A stretch of 64,000 bases of DNA from positions 37,318 to 101,317 of the forward strand of contig JAZJZF010000038.1 of NCBI GenBank assembly GCA_040389965.1, in the 5' to 3' direction. This stretch comes from UBA4416 sp040389965. GTDB lineage: Bacteria > Bacteroidota > Bacteroidia > B-17B0 > Aurantibacillaceae. Under the pieces are notes generated by a model that saw only the letters and a list, made by a program, of their open reading frames with translations, searched no databases and was not told the origin of the DNA. Position numbers and translations under genes: made by a program. Shown one piece after another: positions 34,752 through 44,239 of this stretch; the stretch's first letter is position 1; each line of letters opens with the position of its first letter.

Positions 34752-36068
34752 TTAAACACATAATTTCACAACATCTTCATATACACTCCTCCATTCGCTC
34801 CATTCCTGCGCGGTACCCATGGTATCATTATGAAAGATGGTAACTAATTCTCCCTTATATTTTTTCACTTCATCAATCATAGGTCTGGCAGTTTCTGTTA
34901 CCGTATCAGGTAATGCCCGGTCTTTGTAGCGTAAAGAGGTTTCACTTAAACAAAACGAATGAATCTTTAAGCCCGTTTCTATCTCATCATCCAGATCGTA
35001 CCAATAAAAAGGACAGCATATGCTCGCCCTGAAACCATTGTGCACAGAGTATCCCATCGAATAGTCGTGTGTAATGCCCAATTCCAGTAAATTAAAATAA
35101 GTATCCGGAAATTTAAGCATCGAAAAATGCTGACGCGAATGATGAATTTCTCTATGCGTAATTTTTGCCAGCCTGCTAATCTCAATCTTTACCTGCTCAC
35201 TTTTACTATTGGAGCCAAAAGACGGATGAACACCCGGAATAGAATAATCGGTTAAATGCTTGATCAGCGTTTGAAAGCTCTTGTGGTTGGAAGGATGGTT
35301 CTTATCATTGATACCATAATCGCCCAGCAAATAAAAATAGATCACCTTTAAATTATATTTCTTTTGAATTTCGAGCTGGTATTCATACGAATCAAAAGGG
35401 TCTTTTTCTTTTTGGAGTAATACCGATGTCCTGTCTATGAGGTCATGCTTATCCAATTGAAAAACAGATTTAATATAGCCTCCCAACGAACGCATAATAC
35501 CTTTCTTTTTGTATTTATAGGCATTATCAATATCGATGGTCGATACATAAGAATAGGTTTGGTGCGTAATTACCAGGTTTGGAAATTTATGCAGCAACAC
35601 TTTCTCAAATTCGTTGATCCACACATTTACCAGAGGAATACGCAAAAAATCGTATTGATAGGCCAAACTGTTTTCTGCTTCAAAGCGATTGAATGCATCG
35701 GGCATAAAAGGCAGGTATTCCTCATAACGGCTTACCAGATAAAAAGAAGCAGCAAACAGATCGAAAGGTAAAATACTGTTGTAGGTTTTAAAAAAATATT
35801 TCACATACTCTTCATGATTCTGCATTTGAATGGTTTGCTCCCTGATACCCGATTCAAACATCAGATCGCAGGAAATAATATGAAAATCAGACTCTATCGA
35901 TTGCTTGCTGTAGGAGAATTTATAGCCTTCAAACAACTTATAATCATCTTCATTATTGGTAATGCTAAACTCCAGGCCAAGACAATCTTTTAAAATTAAG
36001 TTAAAAATATACTTAACCCTTGGCGTAATTTTTTGAACGTAAATAAATATGTGTGAGTTTGGGTTCAA
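34752..36068 (-). CDS. Polysaccharide-deacetylase-like protein (DUF7033 type), paralog 2
   Basis: 438 residues with the same layout as its neighbour: ILPFDLFAASFYLVSRYEEYLPF, STIDIDNAYKYKKKG, PGVHPSFGS, HFSMLKFPDTYFNLLELGITHDYSMGY, and VTIFHNDTMG near the end. It is the first gene of a three-gene run with paralog 1 and the asparagine synthase-like gene. The tandem pair suggests two related steps or a heterodimer, which is inference. Confidence 0.8.
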   Translation of the reverse strand: MNPNSHIFIYVQKITPRVKYIFNLILKDCLGLEFSITNNEDDYKLFEGYKFSYSKQSIESDFHIISCDLMFESGIREQTIQMQNHEEYVKYFFKTYNSILPFDLFAASFYLVSRYEEYLPFMPDAFNRFEAENSLAYQYDFLRIPLVNVWINEFEKVLLHKFPNLVITHQTYSYVSTIDIDNAYKYKKKGIMRSLGGYIKSVFQLDKHDLIDRTSVLLQKEKDPFDSYEYQLEIQKKYNLKVIYFYLLGDYGINDKNHPSNHKSFQTLIKHLTDYSIPGVHPSFGSNSKSEQVKIEISRLAKITHREIHHSRQHFSMLKFPDTYFNLLELGITHDYSMGYSVHNGFRASICCPFYWYDLDDEIETGLKIHSFCLSETSLRYKDRALPDTVTETARPMIDEVKKYKGELVTIFHNDTMGTAQEWSEWRSVYEDVVKLCV

Positions 36069-36236
36069 TGAATCTGGCTTATAAACAAATATAACACACT
36101 ATTTTAAACGGCATGCCATCTCCAAATATTGTTATTTATAATACATTGTTAATTAAAAATAATATTGAATAACAACCTGTAATCAATTACAAAGTTTAAT
36201 TTTTTACTTTTAAGCACCATTTTAACTAAAACTACT

Positions 36237-37928
36237 ATGCAACAATTAATAGAATGCGTTCCCAATTTCTCTGAAGGACTTGATATGTCCATCATTAAAC
36301 AAATTACCAATGAAATAGAATCTGTAGAGGGTGTACGTTTACTGAATGTAGACCCGGGTAAAGCTACAAACCGTACGGTAGTAACGTTTGTCGGTAACCC
36401 GCAGGCAGTAACAGACGCTGCGTTTTTGGCGATCAAAAAAGCCGGCGAACTCATTGATATGAGCAAGCATAAAGGCGAACACCCTCGTATGGGTGCTACG
36501 GATGTTTGTCCGCTTATTCCCATTGCCAATATCAGCATGGAAGAAACCGCCAAATGGGCTCAAAAACTGGGAGAACGCGTAGGGACTGAATTGCATATTC
36601 CTGTTTACTTATACGAAGCTGCTCAAAAAAATAAAGATAGAAACAACCTTTCTGTAATCAGAGCCGGCGAATACGAAGGCTTTTTCAAAAAAATAAAATT
36701 ACCTGAATGGAAACCTGATTTTGGTCCAGCCGAGTTTGATGCCAAACGTGGGGCAACGGTTATTGGTGCCCGCGATTTTTTAGTGGCTTATAATGTCAAT
36801 TTAAATACAACCTCAACGCGCCGTGCTAATTCTATTGCCTTTGATGTGCGTGAGGCCGGACGTGTAAAACGTGAAGGCGATCCTATAAACGGGAAAATAG
36901 TAACCGATGCTCAGGGGCATCCGGTAAGCATTCCGGGCAGTTTAAAATCGGTAAAAGCCATTGGCTGGTTCATTGAAGAATATGGTGTTGCACAGATCTC
37001 TATGAACCTTACCAATATTAATGTAACGCCTTTGCACATTGCGTTCGACGAAGTATGCAAAAAAGCCACAGAGCGTGGCATTCGCGTAACAGGCTCTGAA
37101 TTGGTAGGCTTGGTTCCTTTAAAATCATTACTGGATGCCGGTAAATATTTTCTGCAAAAACAACAACGCTCTACAGGCGTTTCTGAAAAAGAATTAATTA
37201 AGATCGCCATTAAAACAATGGGCCTCGATGAGTTAGGGCCTTTTAAACCGGAAGAACGCGTGATTGAATATTTACTGAAAGATGCTGCTAACAGCAAATT
37301 AGTAAATATNNNNNNNNNNNNNNNNNNNNNNNNNNNNACAGCCAGTGAAAGTCCTGCACCGGGCGGCGGCTCTATATCGGCATACGTTGGTGCTTTAGGC
37401 GTTTCTTTAGCAACGATGGTTGCCAACTTATCGTCGCACAAAAAAGGCTGGGATAACCGTTGGGAAGAGTTTAGTCAATGGGCAGAAAAAGGACAATTTA
37501 TAAAAGATGAATTGATCAAATTAGTAGATGCCGATACGGCTGCCTTCAATAAAATTATGACTGCCTTTGGTTTACCAAAATCAACCGATGAAGAAAAAGC
37601 GACAAGAAAGCAAGCCATACAGGAAGCCACAAAATTTGCTATTGAAATTCCGTTTAAAGTGATGCAGCTTTCATACGATAGTCTGGTATTAATAAAAGCA
37701 ATGGCCGAAACAGGAAATCCTAACTCTGTATCTGATGCAGGTGTGGGCGCTTTATGCGTTCGTAGTGCTGTGATGGGGGCGTTTATGAATGTCCGCATTA
37801 ATGCCGGAGGCTATGATGATAAAACCTATGTAAACGACATTATTACCAAAGGAAAAGACTTGGAAAATAAAACGATCGCTCTGGAAGCAGAAATTTTAAA
37901 AGTAGTGAACGAAAAAATTGGGGTGTAA
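36237..37928 (+). CDS. ftcD: Fused glutamate formimidoyltransferase / formimidoyltetrahydrofolate cyclodeaminase
   Basis: 563 residues with two domains. Formimidoyltransferase: about 1-325 (LIECVPNFSEG, GEHPRMGATDVCPLIP, YLYEAA, VTGSELVGLVPL). Cyclodeaminase: about 365-563 (ASESPAPGGGSISAYVGALG, AETGNPNSVSDAGVGALC). It moves the formimino group from N-formiminoglutamate to THF and then releases ammonia, the last steps of one histidine degradation route; hutI is at 54200. A run of 28 N (37310-37337) spans the linker. The frame is kept through it and the missing part (about 10 residues) has the size expected for the linker. Confidence 0.93.
   Translation: MQQLIECVPNFSEGLDMSIIKQITNEIESVEGVRLLNVDPGKATNRTVVTFVGNPQAVTDAAFLAIKKAGELIDMSKHKGEHPRMGATDVCPLIPIANISMEETAKWAQKLGERVGTELHIPVYLYEAAQKNKDRNNLSVIRAGEYEGFFKKIKLPEWKPDFGPAEFDAKRGATVIGARDFLVAYNVNLNTTSTRRANSIAFDVREAGRVKREGDPINGKIVTDAQGHPVSIPGSLKSVKAIGWFIEEYGVAQISMNLTNINVTPLHIAFDEVCKKATERGIRVTGSELVGLVPLKSLLDAGKYFLQKQQRSTGVSEKELIKIAIKTMGLDELGPFKPEERVIEYLLKDAANSKLVNXXXXXXXXXXTASESPAPGGGSISAYVGALGVSLATMVANLSSHKKGWDNRWEEFSQWAEKGQFIKDELIKLVDADTAAFNKIMTAFGLPKSTDEEKATRKQAIQEATKFAIEIPFKVMQLSYDSLVLIKAMAETGNPNSVSDAGVGALCVRSAVMGAFMNVRINAGGYDDKTYVNDIITKGKDLENKTIALEAEILKVVNEKIGV
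37310..37337. other. Assembly gap (28 N) inside ftcD
   Basis: Twenty-eight N lie between ATN and ACA codons of ftcD. The reading frame on both sides is the same, and family members usually carry about 9-10 residues here, so the gap length looks about right. Confidence 0.95.
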
Positions 37929-37948
37929 TTATTTTATAACTCATCTCA

Positions 37949-39490
37949 ATGACATTTGTAAAAAAACACCCTGAGTACATTTTATTTTTTTTATTTGCCA
38001 TTATAGGCACTTGCACGGCAAGTGCCTACGGCATGACCTGGGATGAGCTTTATCAAAGAACCATGGGTGAAGTTCTTTACAATTATGTTTTCAAAAATGA
38101 TGGTTATTATCTGGTATCTCCCGACAGGGATCATGGACCACTCTTTGAGTTTGTATTAGTACTAATTGAAAAAATAGGGAACATGACAAGTTCGCGGTCG
38201 CTTTACATTATGCGGCATACGGTAACGCATTTATTTTTTTTGATCAGTGCACTTTGTTTTTATAAACTCATCTTTCTTCTCTATAATAAAAGATCGCTGG
38301 CCATCCTGGGATTTTTATTTTTGGTAATTACTCCAACCATTTACGGACACTCGTTTTTCAATAGCAAAGATGTTCCTTTCCTATCCTTATTTATTATCTG
38401 CTTTTATCAGTTTGCACTGGCCTTTAAAGATAAGAAATGGTATCAGTTTATCTGGCTGGGGCTCTTCTCCTGTCTCCTTATGAATATAAGGATCATGGGA
38501 ATATTGTTTGTGGTGTTTGTTCTGTTCTTTCTCTTACTTGATCTCTATAGTTTCCGAAAGGAAAAAGGCTCTGTAAAAAAACACCTGTTGTTTCTCTGTT
38601 TATTTACAATGGCCACAGTCCTTTTTACCATACTCATATGGCCTTTACTGTGGCATAATCCTTTGCAAAATTTCCTGTACGTATTTAAAAGTTTATCAAA
38701 ATTTGGCTGGGGTGGCGTCATGCTGTTTAATGGCAATATGATCAGTTCCGAAAATTTAACCTGGACATATATCCCAACCTGGTTTTGTATCAATACTCCC
38801 CTCATCTATCTGTTATTAGGCTTTAGCGGCATTCTGTTATTTATCATTCAACAATTAAAAGCACTCAAATCTTTTAATTTACAGGCAATTGATAAAAATA
38901 ATGTATTGTATCTGCTTTCTTTTTTCGCTCCGGTTCTGGCGATCATTATTCTTAATTCAGTTGTTTTCGATAGTTGGCGACATCTATTTTATATCTATCC
39001 GAGCTTTATACTACTGGCTATTTACTTTATGAACTTTAGCATGGAACGCAGCTATAAATGGATTGTTTCTGCCCTTGCAGGCATTTCCATAGCCATGACA
39101 GCTTTTTTTATGATGAGCAATTTCCCGTTCTCGCATGTGTATTTTAATGAACTGGTATCCTTACACAAAGGTGAATACCTTAAACAACATTATGAAATGG
39201 ACTATTGGGGCGTGAGCTATAACAAATCGTTGGAATACATTGTATCCGTTGATAACAGAGACACTATTACTGTTTTTGCTCAAAACTCCCCGGGTATTGA
39301 TAATGCCAATATGTTACCCGATACTCAGAAAAAACATCTGGTTTTTGTAGATGCGCTTGAAAAAGCAGATTATTTTATTACCAATTACAGAGGGCATCCA
39401 AATGGTTACGAAGAGCCGAATATTATAGAACTTAAATCGTTTTCAGTTTTGGGAAATAAAATAAATTCGGTTTTCAGAGTCAAAAAATAA
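37949..39490 (+). CDS. GT39/ArnT-like membrane glycosyltransferase
   Basis: 513 residues with about ten transmembrane helices and a final soluble part (about 420-513). The GT-C entry motif is WDEL after the first helix (about residue 31), followed by RDHGPLFEF in the first large loop. A second conserved block, HSFFNSKDVPFLSLFI (about 131-146), is seen in PMT/ArnT-type enzymes. Such enzymes move a sugar from a polyprenyl phosphate donor to a protein, lipid or glycan in the outer leaflet. It begins 20 bases after ftcD, but a functional link is unlikely. Confidence 0.7.
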   Translation: MTFVKKHPEYILFFLFAIIGTCTASAYGMTWDELYQRTMGEVLYNYVFKNDGYYLVSPDRDHGPLFEFVLVLIEKIGNMTSSRSLYIMRHTVTHLFFLISALCFYKLIFLLYNKRSLAILGFLFLVITPTIYGHSFFNSKDVPFLSLFIICFYQFALAFKDKKWYQFIWLGLFSCLLMNIRIMGILFVVFVLFFLLLDLYSFRKEKGSVKKHLLFLCLFTMATVLFTILIWPLLWHNPLQNFLYVFKSLSKFGWGGVMLFNGNMISSENLTWTYIPTWFCINTPLIYLLLGFSGILLFIIQQLKALKSFNLQAIDKNNVLYLLSFFAPVLAIIILNSVVFDSWRHLFYIYPSFILLAIYFMNFSMERSYKWIVSALAGISIAMTAFFMMSNFPFSHVYFNELVSLHKGEYLKQHYEMDYWGVSYNKSLEYIVSVDNRDTITVFAQNSPGIDNANMLPDTQKKHLVFVDALEKADYFITNYRGHPNGYEEPNIIELKSFSVLGNKINSVFRVKK

Positions 39491-39572
39491 TTTTGATAGA
39501 TACCTGCATTTAACAACAATTCATCTAAGTTTAATTACCTTTATAAGTAACTCAAATCCGGTCCAACACATT

Positions 39573-41654
39573 ATGAGGAACCACTATTACGTTTTAATTT
39601 TTCTTTTGTTAAGTACGTTTGCCGGAACATCCCAGGTAATTTTCAGCAAATACACGGTCTATTTCGAATCAGGAAAATATGTTGTTACAAAACTGCAGAA
39701 ACAAAGACTCGATTCCTTTATTGTATCGCTTTCCAACATTCCGGAAGCCTTCGAAATAAGCGTGAAAGGCCATACAGATAATAAGGGATCTTTAGAAATT
39801 AATGAGCCCCTATCAAAGAACCGTTCAAAAGAAGTGCTGAATTATCTGCAGAAGAAAGGCTTTAAGACTACTGATTCTTCTTTAAGTTACTTTGCTTATA
39901 ATAAACCTGCCATCGAAAACACCGAAGAAAACCTATGGAAGAACAGGCGGGTAGAAATTGTGGTGTATTCGAGAAAGTTCAGTATGGCAAAATTGCTTGA
40001 CGTGAAAGATTTTGGTCCTGAAAGATTTACGTTAAACGAAGACAGCGGTGGAGTTGTGAAATCTGATTCTACAACCCTCACAATCAGTCCCAATTCATTT
40101 TTAAACGCAGATGGCTCGGCGGTAAGCGGCAATATTACCATTACCTACCAGAAATATGAAGGCCCTGTGGATTTTTTATTAGGCGATATTCCCATGACAA
40201 CAGGAAGCGGCCACAACATGCTATTATTTGAATCGGGCGGTATGTTCAAGATCCTGGCAAATCAAAAAGGTAATCCGCTCAAATTAAAAGGTACTACCGA
40301 TAAACAGATCAGTATTGAAATGCCTTTGAAAAAAATTCCTGACCAAAATTTCTATCGCTTCGATTCGCTCGACCATCACTGGGTAGATTCGGGCACGCCG
40401 GTGACGGACGCCAATGGAAACATTATTCCGCCAAATATAAATTCAACAGATAGGGATGCCGGTGGTAAAAATTCCAACCTTTATATTTACCCGAATTGTA
40501 TTACCGGTACCGACACCTGTCTTTATTTTGAAAAGCTGTTTCTTAAAATGAAGTATTACCTCACTCACAAGGAACCTCTGCTTGCCAATAATCCCTACAA
40601 ATCCGTTAAGAACAATGTTACCGATTACCAGTCTCCTTTTTATAAGATCACCGCAGATACTGTAAAACACACTTGTCGCTTTGCCCCTATCAACTCTTAT
40701 AATGAATTGGGTGCATTCAGTAATTATGAATGGCATTTTGATGATACCGATTTCAATGATTTCAGAATCAGTGAACGGAACTATGCTACCTTTATTAAGA
40801 TCACTTACGAAGGCTCCGGTAAGTTTCAGATAAAAATGAATAAAGCGAGTGAAAAAACAAAGATCTACAATGTTACAGGTAAATCTACAGCTTTTCATTT
40901 ATTTACCCGTGCCGAAAAAATAAACGCTAAGAACAATAAAAAATATTTAAAGGAATTATATGATTTTGATGCGAAGGAAGTTGTTAACGACAATGATCTG
41001 AAATCAAAAACAGGCCTTATTGCTTCTGACGATTTACTTCTAAACGACTCACTGGAATGCTTCCGCGATTTTTATGTGCATTTTTTACTCGACAGTGCCG
41101 AAGCCAAGTATATTAGGCTTCACGGAGACTTCTATAATTATTTCAATGTAAATAAAGATAAGATTCTGGCAAAATTCCAGCAAAAAAAGGCCCTATTCGA
41201 TTGCGAAGCCTATAAAAAAAGAGTTGGAAGGATGTCAAAAATCGAAAAAGCGAGAATCGCCACCATGGCAACATTCGGAATCACTAAACTTGGCATTTTT
41301 AACGCGGATGCCGTTAAACGAATTCCTGATCCGGACTACATTACAGCCGATTATAAAGACAAGAAAACAAAAAAAGACATAAAGATCATCACCATTTTTT
41401 TGAATGTACAGGGCCTGAATGGCTTGATCCGCTATGATGGGCATTACGGTTATGGTCCGTACAAATTTGCGTTCGGAAAACAGGATAAATGTGTTCTGAT
41501 AGCAGTGGATGAAGATTTTAATCCCTATTACGTCTCACCTGAAGATTTTAAAACAGCCATCAGCCGGAAAACCGGTGATCGTGTAACCTTCTTCCTCATT
41601 CCCACAGGGAACTTAAATTCGAAGGAAAACGTAGAAAACATTCTGTTGAAGTAG
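39573..41654 (+). CDS. Secreted protein with N-terminal OmpA-like domain and long unknown C-terminus
   Basis: 693 residues with a signal peptide (1-20, ending FAGTS). Residues about 25-132 are an OmpA/MotB-type peptidoglycan-binding domain: VYFESGKYVV, GHTDNKGSLEINEPLSKNRS, NLWKNRRVEIVVYSR. The remaining 560 residues have no recognised family. They contain a carboxypeptidase-regulatory-like beta stretch (GSAVSGNITITYQKYEGPVD), a charged middle part and a C-terminus rich in aromatic residues. The OmpA domain is normally C-terminal in such proteins; here it is first. Predicted periplasmic and cell-wall attached. Confidence 0.75.
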   Translation: MRNHYYVLIFLLLSTFAGTSQVIFSKYTVYFESGKYVVTKLQKQRLDSFIVSLSNIPEAFEISVKGHTDNKGSLEINEPLSKNRSKEVLNYLQKKGFKTTDSSLSYFAYNKPAIENTEENLWKNRRVEIVVYSRKFSMAKLLDVKDFGPERFTLNEDSGGVVKSDSTTLTISPNSFLNADGSAVSGNITITYQKYEGPVDFLLGDIPMTTGSGHNMLLFESGGMFKILANQKGNPLKLKGTTDKQISIEMPLKKIPDQNFYRFDSLDHHWVDSGTPVTDANGNIIPPNINSTDRDAGGKNSNLYIYPNCITGTDTCLYFEKLFLKMKYYLTHKEPLLANNPYKSVKNNVTDYQSPFYKITADTVKHTCRFAPINSYNELGAFSNYEWHFDDTDFNDFRISERNYATFIKITYEGSGKFQIKMNKASEKTKIYNVTGKSTAFHLFTRAEKINAKNNKKYLKELYDFDAKEVVNDNDLKSKTGLIASDDLLLNDSLECFRDFYVHFLLDSAEAKYIRLHGDFYNYFNVNKDKILAKFQQKKALFDCEAYKKRVGRMSKIEKARIATMATFGITKLGIFNADAVKRIPDPDYITADYKDKKTKKDIKIITIFLNVQGLNGLIRYDGHYGYGPYKFAFGKQDKCVLIAVDEDFNPYYVSPEDFKTAISRKTGDRVTFFLIPTGNLNSKENVENILLK

Positions 41655-41686
41655 CTGAAAAACTTGCACTTATGGCCCGATTTTAA

Positions 41687-41718
41687 TTTCGGAATAGCCG
41701 ATAATTTTCCTAATTTTG
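41687..41718 (+). promoter_or_regulatory. Putative ffh promoter
   Basis: TTTC (41687-41690), 20 bases, then TAATTTTG (41711-41718), a full TAnnTTTG match. The ATG of ffh is 25 bases downstream. Confidence 0.6.
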
Positions 41719-41743
41719 CGGCTTCATAATACCAATATACACC

Positions 41744-43084
41744 ATGTTCGATAGTTTATCCGAAAAGCTCGAAAGAGCCATGAAAAACCTGAAAGGTCAG
41801 GGCAAAATAACAGAAATAAACGTTGCTGAAACATTGAAAGAAGTCCGTAAAGCTTTACTGGACGCCGATGTTAACTATAAAGTAGCAAAAACGTTTACAG
41901 ATACGGTTAAAGAAAAAGCCTTGGGTCAGAATGTACTCACGGCGGTTTCTCCAAGCCAGTTATTGGTAAAGATTACGCATGACGAATTAACCCTTTTAAT
42001 GGGTGGACAAATGGAAGAGATTTTCCTTGGCGGAAATCCTACCATTATATTAATGAGTGGTTTGCAGGGTTCAGGTAAAACAACCTTTACCGGTAAACTG
42101 GCCAATTTCCTGAAAACTAAAAAAGGGAAAAAACCATTGTTGGTAGCTTGCGACGTTTACCGTCCTGCAGCTATTGATCAGCTCCATGTATTAGGCGAAC
42201 AAATTGGTGTAGATGTCTTCTCTAATAAAGAAGAAAAAGATCCTATTAAAATTGCGGAAGCAGCCCTAAAACAAGCTAAAGAAAACGGAAACAGTATTGT
42301 TTTAATAGATACAGCAGGTCGTTTGGCGGTTGATGAGCAAATGATGACGGAAATTGCCGATCTCAAAAAAGCCATTAAGCCTAACGAAATTTTATTTGTG
42401 GTAGATGCCATGACCGGTCAGGATGCTGTAAACACAGCAAAAGCCTTTAACGACCGTTTAGATTTTGATGGTGTAGTATTAACTAAATTGGATGGCGATA
42501 CCCGTGGTGGTGCCGCTTTATCTATTAAATCGGTTGTAAACAAACCCATTAAATTTATTGGTACCGGCGAAAAAATGGAAGCCCTGGATATTTTTTATCC
42601 GGAACGTATGGCCGACCGTATTTTAGGGATGGGCGACGTGGTTACTTTGGTAGAGCGTGCACAGGAGCAATTTAACGAAGAAGAAGCCAGAAAATTATCT
42701 AAAAAAATTGCCAAAAATCAATTCGATTTCAACGACTTTTTAAGCCAGTTACAGCAAATTAAAAAAATGGGAAATATCAAAGACCTGGTTGGAATGATCC
42801 CCGGTGTTGGTAAAGCCATGAAAGATGCTGAAATTAACGATGATGCGTTTAAAGGGATTGAAGCTATTATTGGATCTATGACACCTAAAGAGCGTAGTCA
42901 ACCCGAATTGATTAACGGTTCACGCCGTCAGCGTATTTCTAAAGGTAGTGGCCAATCCATACAGGAGGTCAATAAATTATTAAAACAGTTTGAAGATACA
43001 CGCAAGATGATGCGTATGATGGGCGATAAAAACCAGATGGCAAAATTGATGAAAAATATGCCTGGCGGAATGCCTAAAATGTAA
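41744..43084 (+). CDS. ffh: Signal recognition particle protein Ffh
   Basis: 446 residues, full length. N domain (about 1-85), then the GTPase domain with GLQGSGKTT (G1), CDVYRPAAIDQL, DTAGR (G3) and TKLDGDTRGGAAL (G4), then the methionine-rich M domain (about 300-446) ending MRMMGDKNQMAKLMKNMPGG, which binds the 4.5S RNA and signal sequences. Together with FtsY it targets membrane proteins. The SRP RNA gene was not found nearby. Confidence 0.97.
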   Translation: MFDSLSEKLERAMKNLKGQGKITEINVAETLKEVRKALLDADVNYKVAKTFTDTVKEKALGQNVLTAVSPSQLLVKITHDELTLLMGGQMEEIFLGGNPTIILMSGLQGSGKTTFTGKLANFLKTKKGKKPLLVACDVYRPAAIDQLHVLGEQIGVDVFSNKEEKDPIKIAEAALKQAKENGNSIVLIDTAGRLAVDEQMMTEIADLKKAIKPNEILFVVDAMTGQDAVNTAKAFNDRLDFDGVVLTKLDGDTRGGAALSIKSVVNKPIKFIGTGEKMEALDIFYPERMADRILGMGDVVTLVERAQEQFNEEEARKLSKKIAKNQFDFNDFLSQLQQIKKMGNIKDLVGMIPGVGKAMKDAEINDDAFKGIEAIIGSMTPKERSQPELINGSRRQRISKGSGQSIQEVNKLLKQFEDTRKMMRMMGDKNQMAKLMKNMPGGMPKM

Positions 43085-43192
43085 CCATTAGTTTAGAAGG
43101 TTAAAAAGTTAGGAAAGTTAAAAAGTTGAAGTAAAACTTTAATTAACCGGAACCTTCAACTTTCAAAACTTTCAAACTTTCAAAACTTAAAT
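43085..43192 (+). repeat. Low-complexity CTTTCAAA/GTTAAAAAG stretch
   Basis: The gap between ffh and folD is filled by direct and inverted variants of GTTAAAAAGTT and CTTTCAAACTTTCAAAACTT, which can form a hairpin. A similar CTTTCCTAACTTT...CTTTCTAACTCTT tract lies before the TRIC gene at about 60199-60232. Function unknown. Confidence 0.4.
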
Positions 43193-44068
43193 ATGATATT
43201 AATCGACGGAAAAAAAATATCGCTTCAACTTCAAGCAGAAATTGCTGAAGAAGTTAAAGAATTAATTGCCAAAGGCAGGAAACAACCTCACCTGGCAGCT
43301 ATTCTGGTAGGCGATGATCCGGCTTCACAAACTTATGTGAACAGCAAAGTAAAAGCCTGCGAAAATGTAGGCTTTAAAAGTACACTGATCCGTTTTGAAG
43401 CCTATACTTCCGAACAAAAATTACTGTCTAAAATTGAAGAATTAAATAACGACGATGATATTGATGGCTACATTGTGCAACTGCCTCTACCCCGCCATAT
43501 CTCCGAACAAAAAATTATTGAAGCCGTAAGACCCAGTAAAGATGTAGATGGTTTCCATCCTATAAATGTGGGCCGTTTGGTATTGAATTTACCAACCTAC
43601 GTCAGCGCTACTCCTTTTGGAATTGTACAATTACTCGAACGCTACAATATCCCTACCGATGGTAAACACTGCGTGGTTATTGGCCGAAGCCATATTGTAG
43701 GTTCTCCTATGAGTATTTTAATGGCAAAAAACACCAATCTTGGAAACTGTACAGTTACCCTTTGCCACAGCCACACTCAAAATTTAAAAGAACATACCTT
43801 AAATGCCGATATTATTATTGCAGCCATTGGTAAGCCTAATTTTGTAACCGCAGATATGGTTAAAGACGGGGCTGTAATTATTGATGTAGGTATTAATCGT
43901 GTAGATGATTCAACTACTAAAAGCGGTTTTAAACTGGTAGGAGACGTGAAATTTGATGAAGTTTCTCAAAAAGCATCTTACATTACCCCGGTTCCGGGTG
44001 GCGTTGGCCCTATGACCATTGCTTCCTTATTGAAAAACACATTGATTGCCGCTAAAAAAGAGTTTTAA
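43193..44068 (+). CDS. folD: Bifunctional methylene-THF dehydrogenase / methenyl-THF cyclohydrolase
   Basis: 291 residues, typical length. Conserved FolD blocks are visible: VGDDPASQTYVNSKVKACE near 40-60 with the catalytic Lys in SKVK, GYIVQLPLPRHI near 90-101, DVDGFHPINVGRL, the dinucleotide site GRSHIVGSPMS and the C-terminal PVPGGVGPMT. It interconverts methylene-THF and formyl-THF with NADP. It follows ffh on the same strand, with a 108-base low-complexity gap between. Confidence 0.97.
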   Translation: MILIDGKKISLQLQAEIAEEVKELIAKGRKQPHLAAILVGDDPASQTYVNSKVKACENVGFKSTLIRFEAYTSEQKLLSKIEELNNDDDIDGYIVQLPLPRHISEQKIIEAVRPSKDVDGFHPINVGRLVLNLPTYVSATPFGIVQLLERYNIPTDGKHCVVIGRSHIVGSPMSILMAKNTNLGNCTVTLCHSHTQNLKEHTLNADIIIAAIGKPNFVTADMVKDGAVIIDVGINRVDDSTTKSGFKLVGDVKFDEVSQKASYITPVPGGVGPMTIASLLKNTLIAAKKEF

Positions 44069-44172
44069 TTATTTTCCGGGAGTTCTATTCAACCATTTTG
44101 TGATTGTATGAATCTTCGTTTAATCGGACTGAGGAGGAATTATCTGCGGGCTATTTCTCTTTAAAAAGTCTC

Positions 44173-44210
44173 TAAAAAGCGAAAGTCCCGGCCACTACCC
44201 CGAGACTTTC
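44173..44210 (-). terminator. Terminator after the FadL-like porin gene
   Basis: GAAAGTC and GACTTTC (44181-44187, 44204-44210) pair with further C/G pairs inside; on the minus strand a CTTTTT run follows. It lies about 30 bases past the stop of the minus-strand gene. Confidence 0.7.
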
Positions 44211-44239
44211 TTAACCAATTAATCTAGAACAAAACTACA

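Noticed and set aside
36237..37928. Two separate genes or a frameshift in ftcD at the N run
   Set aside because: The frame is the same on both sides of the 28 N, and the fused domain order is well known for FtcD.
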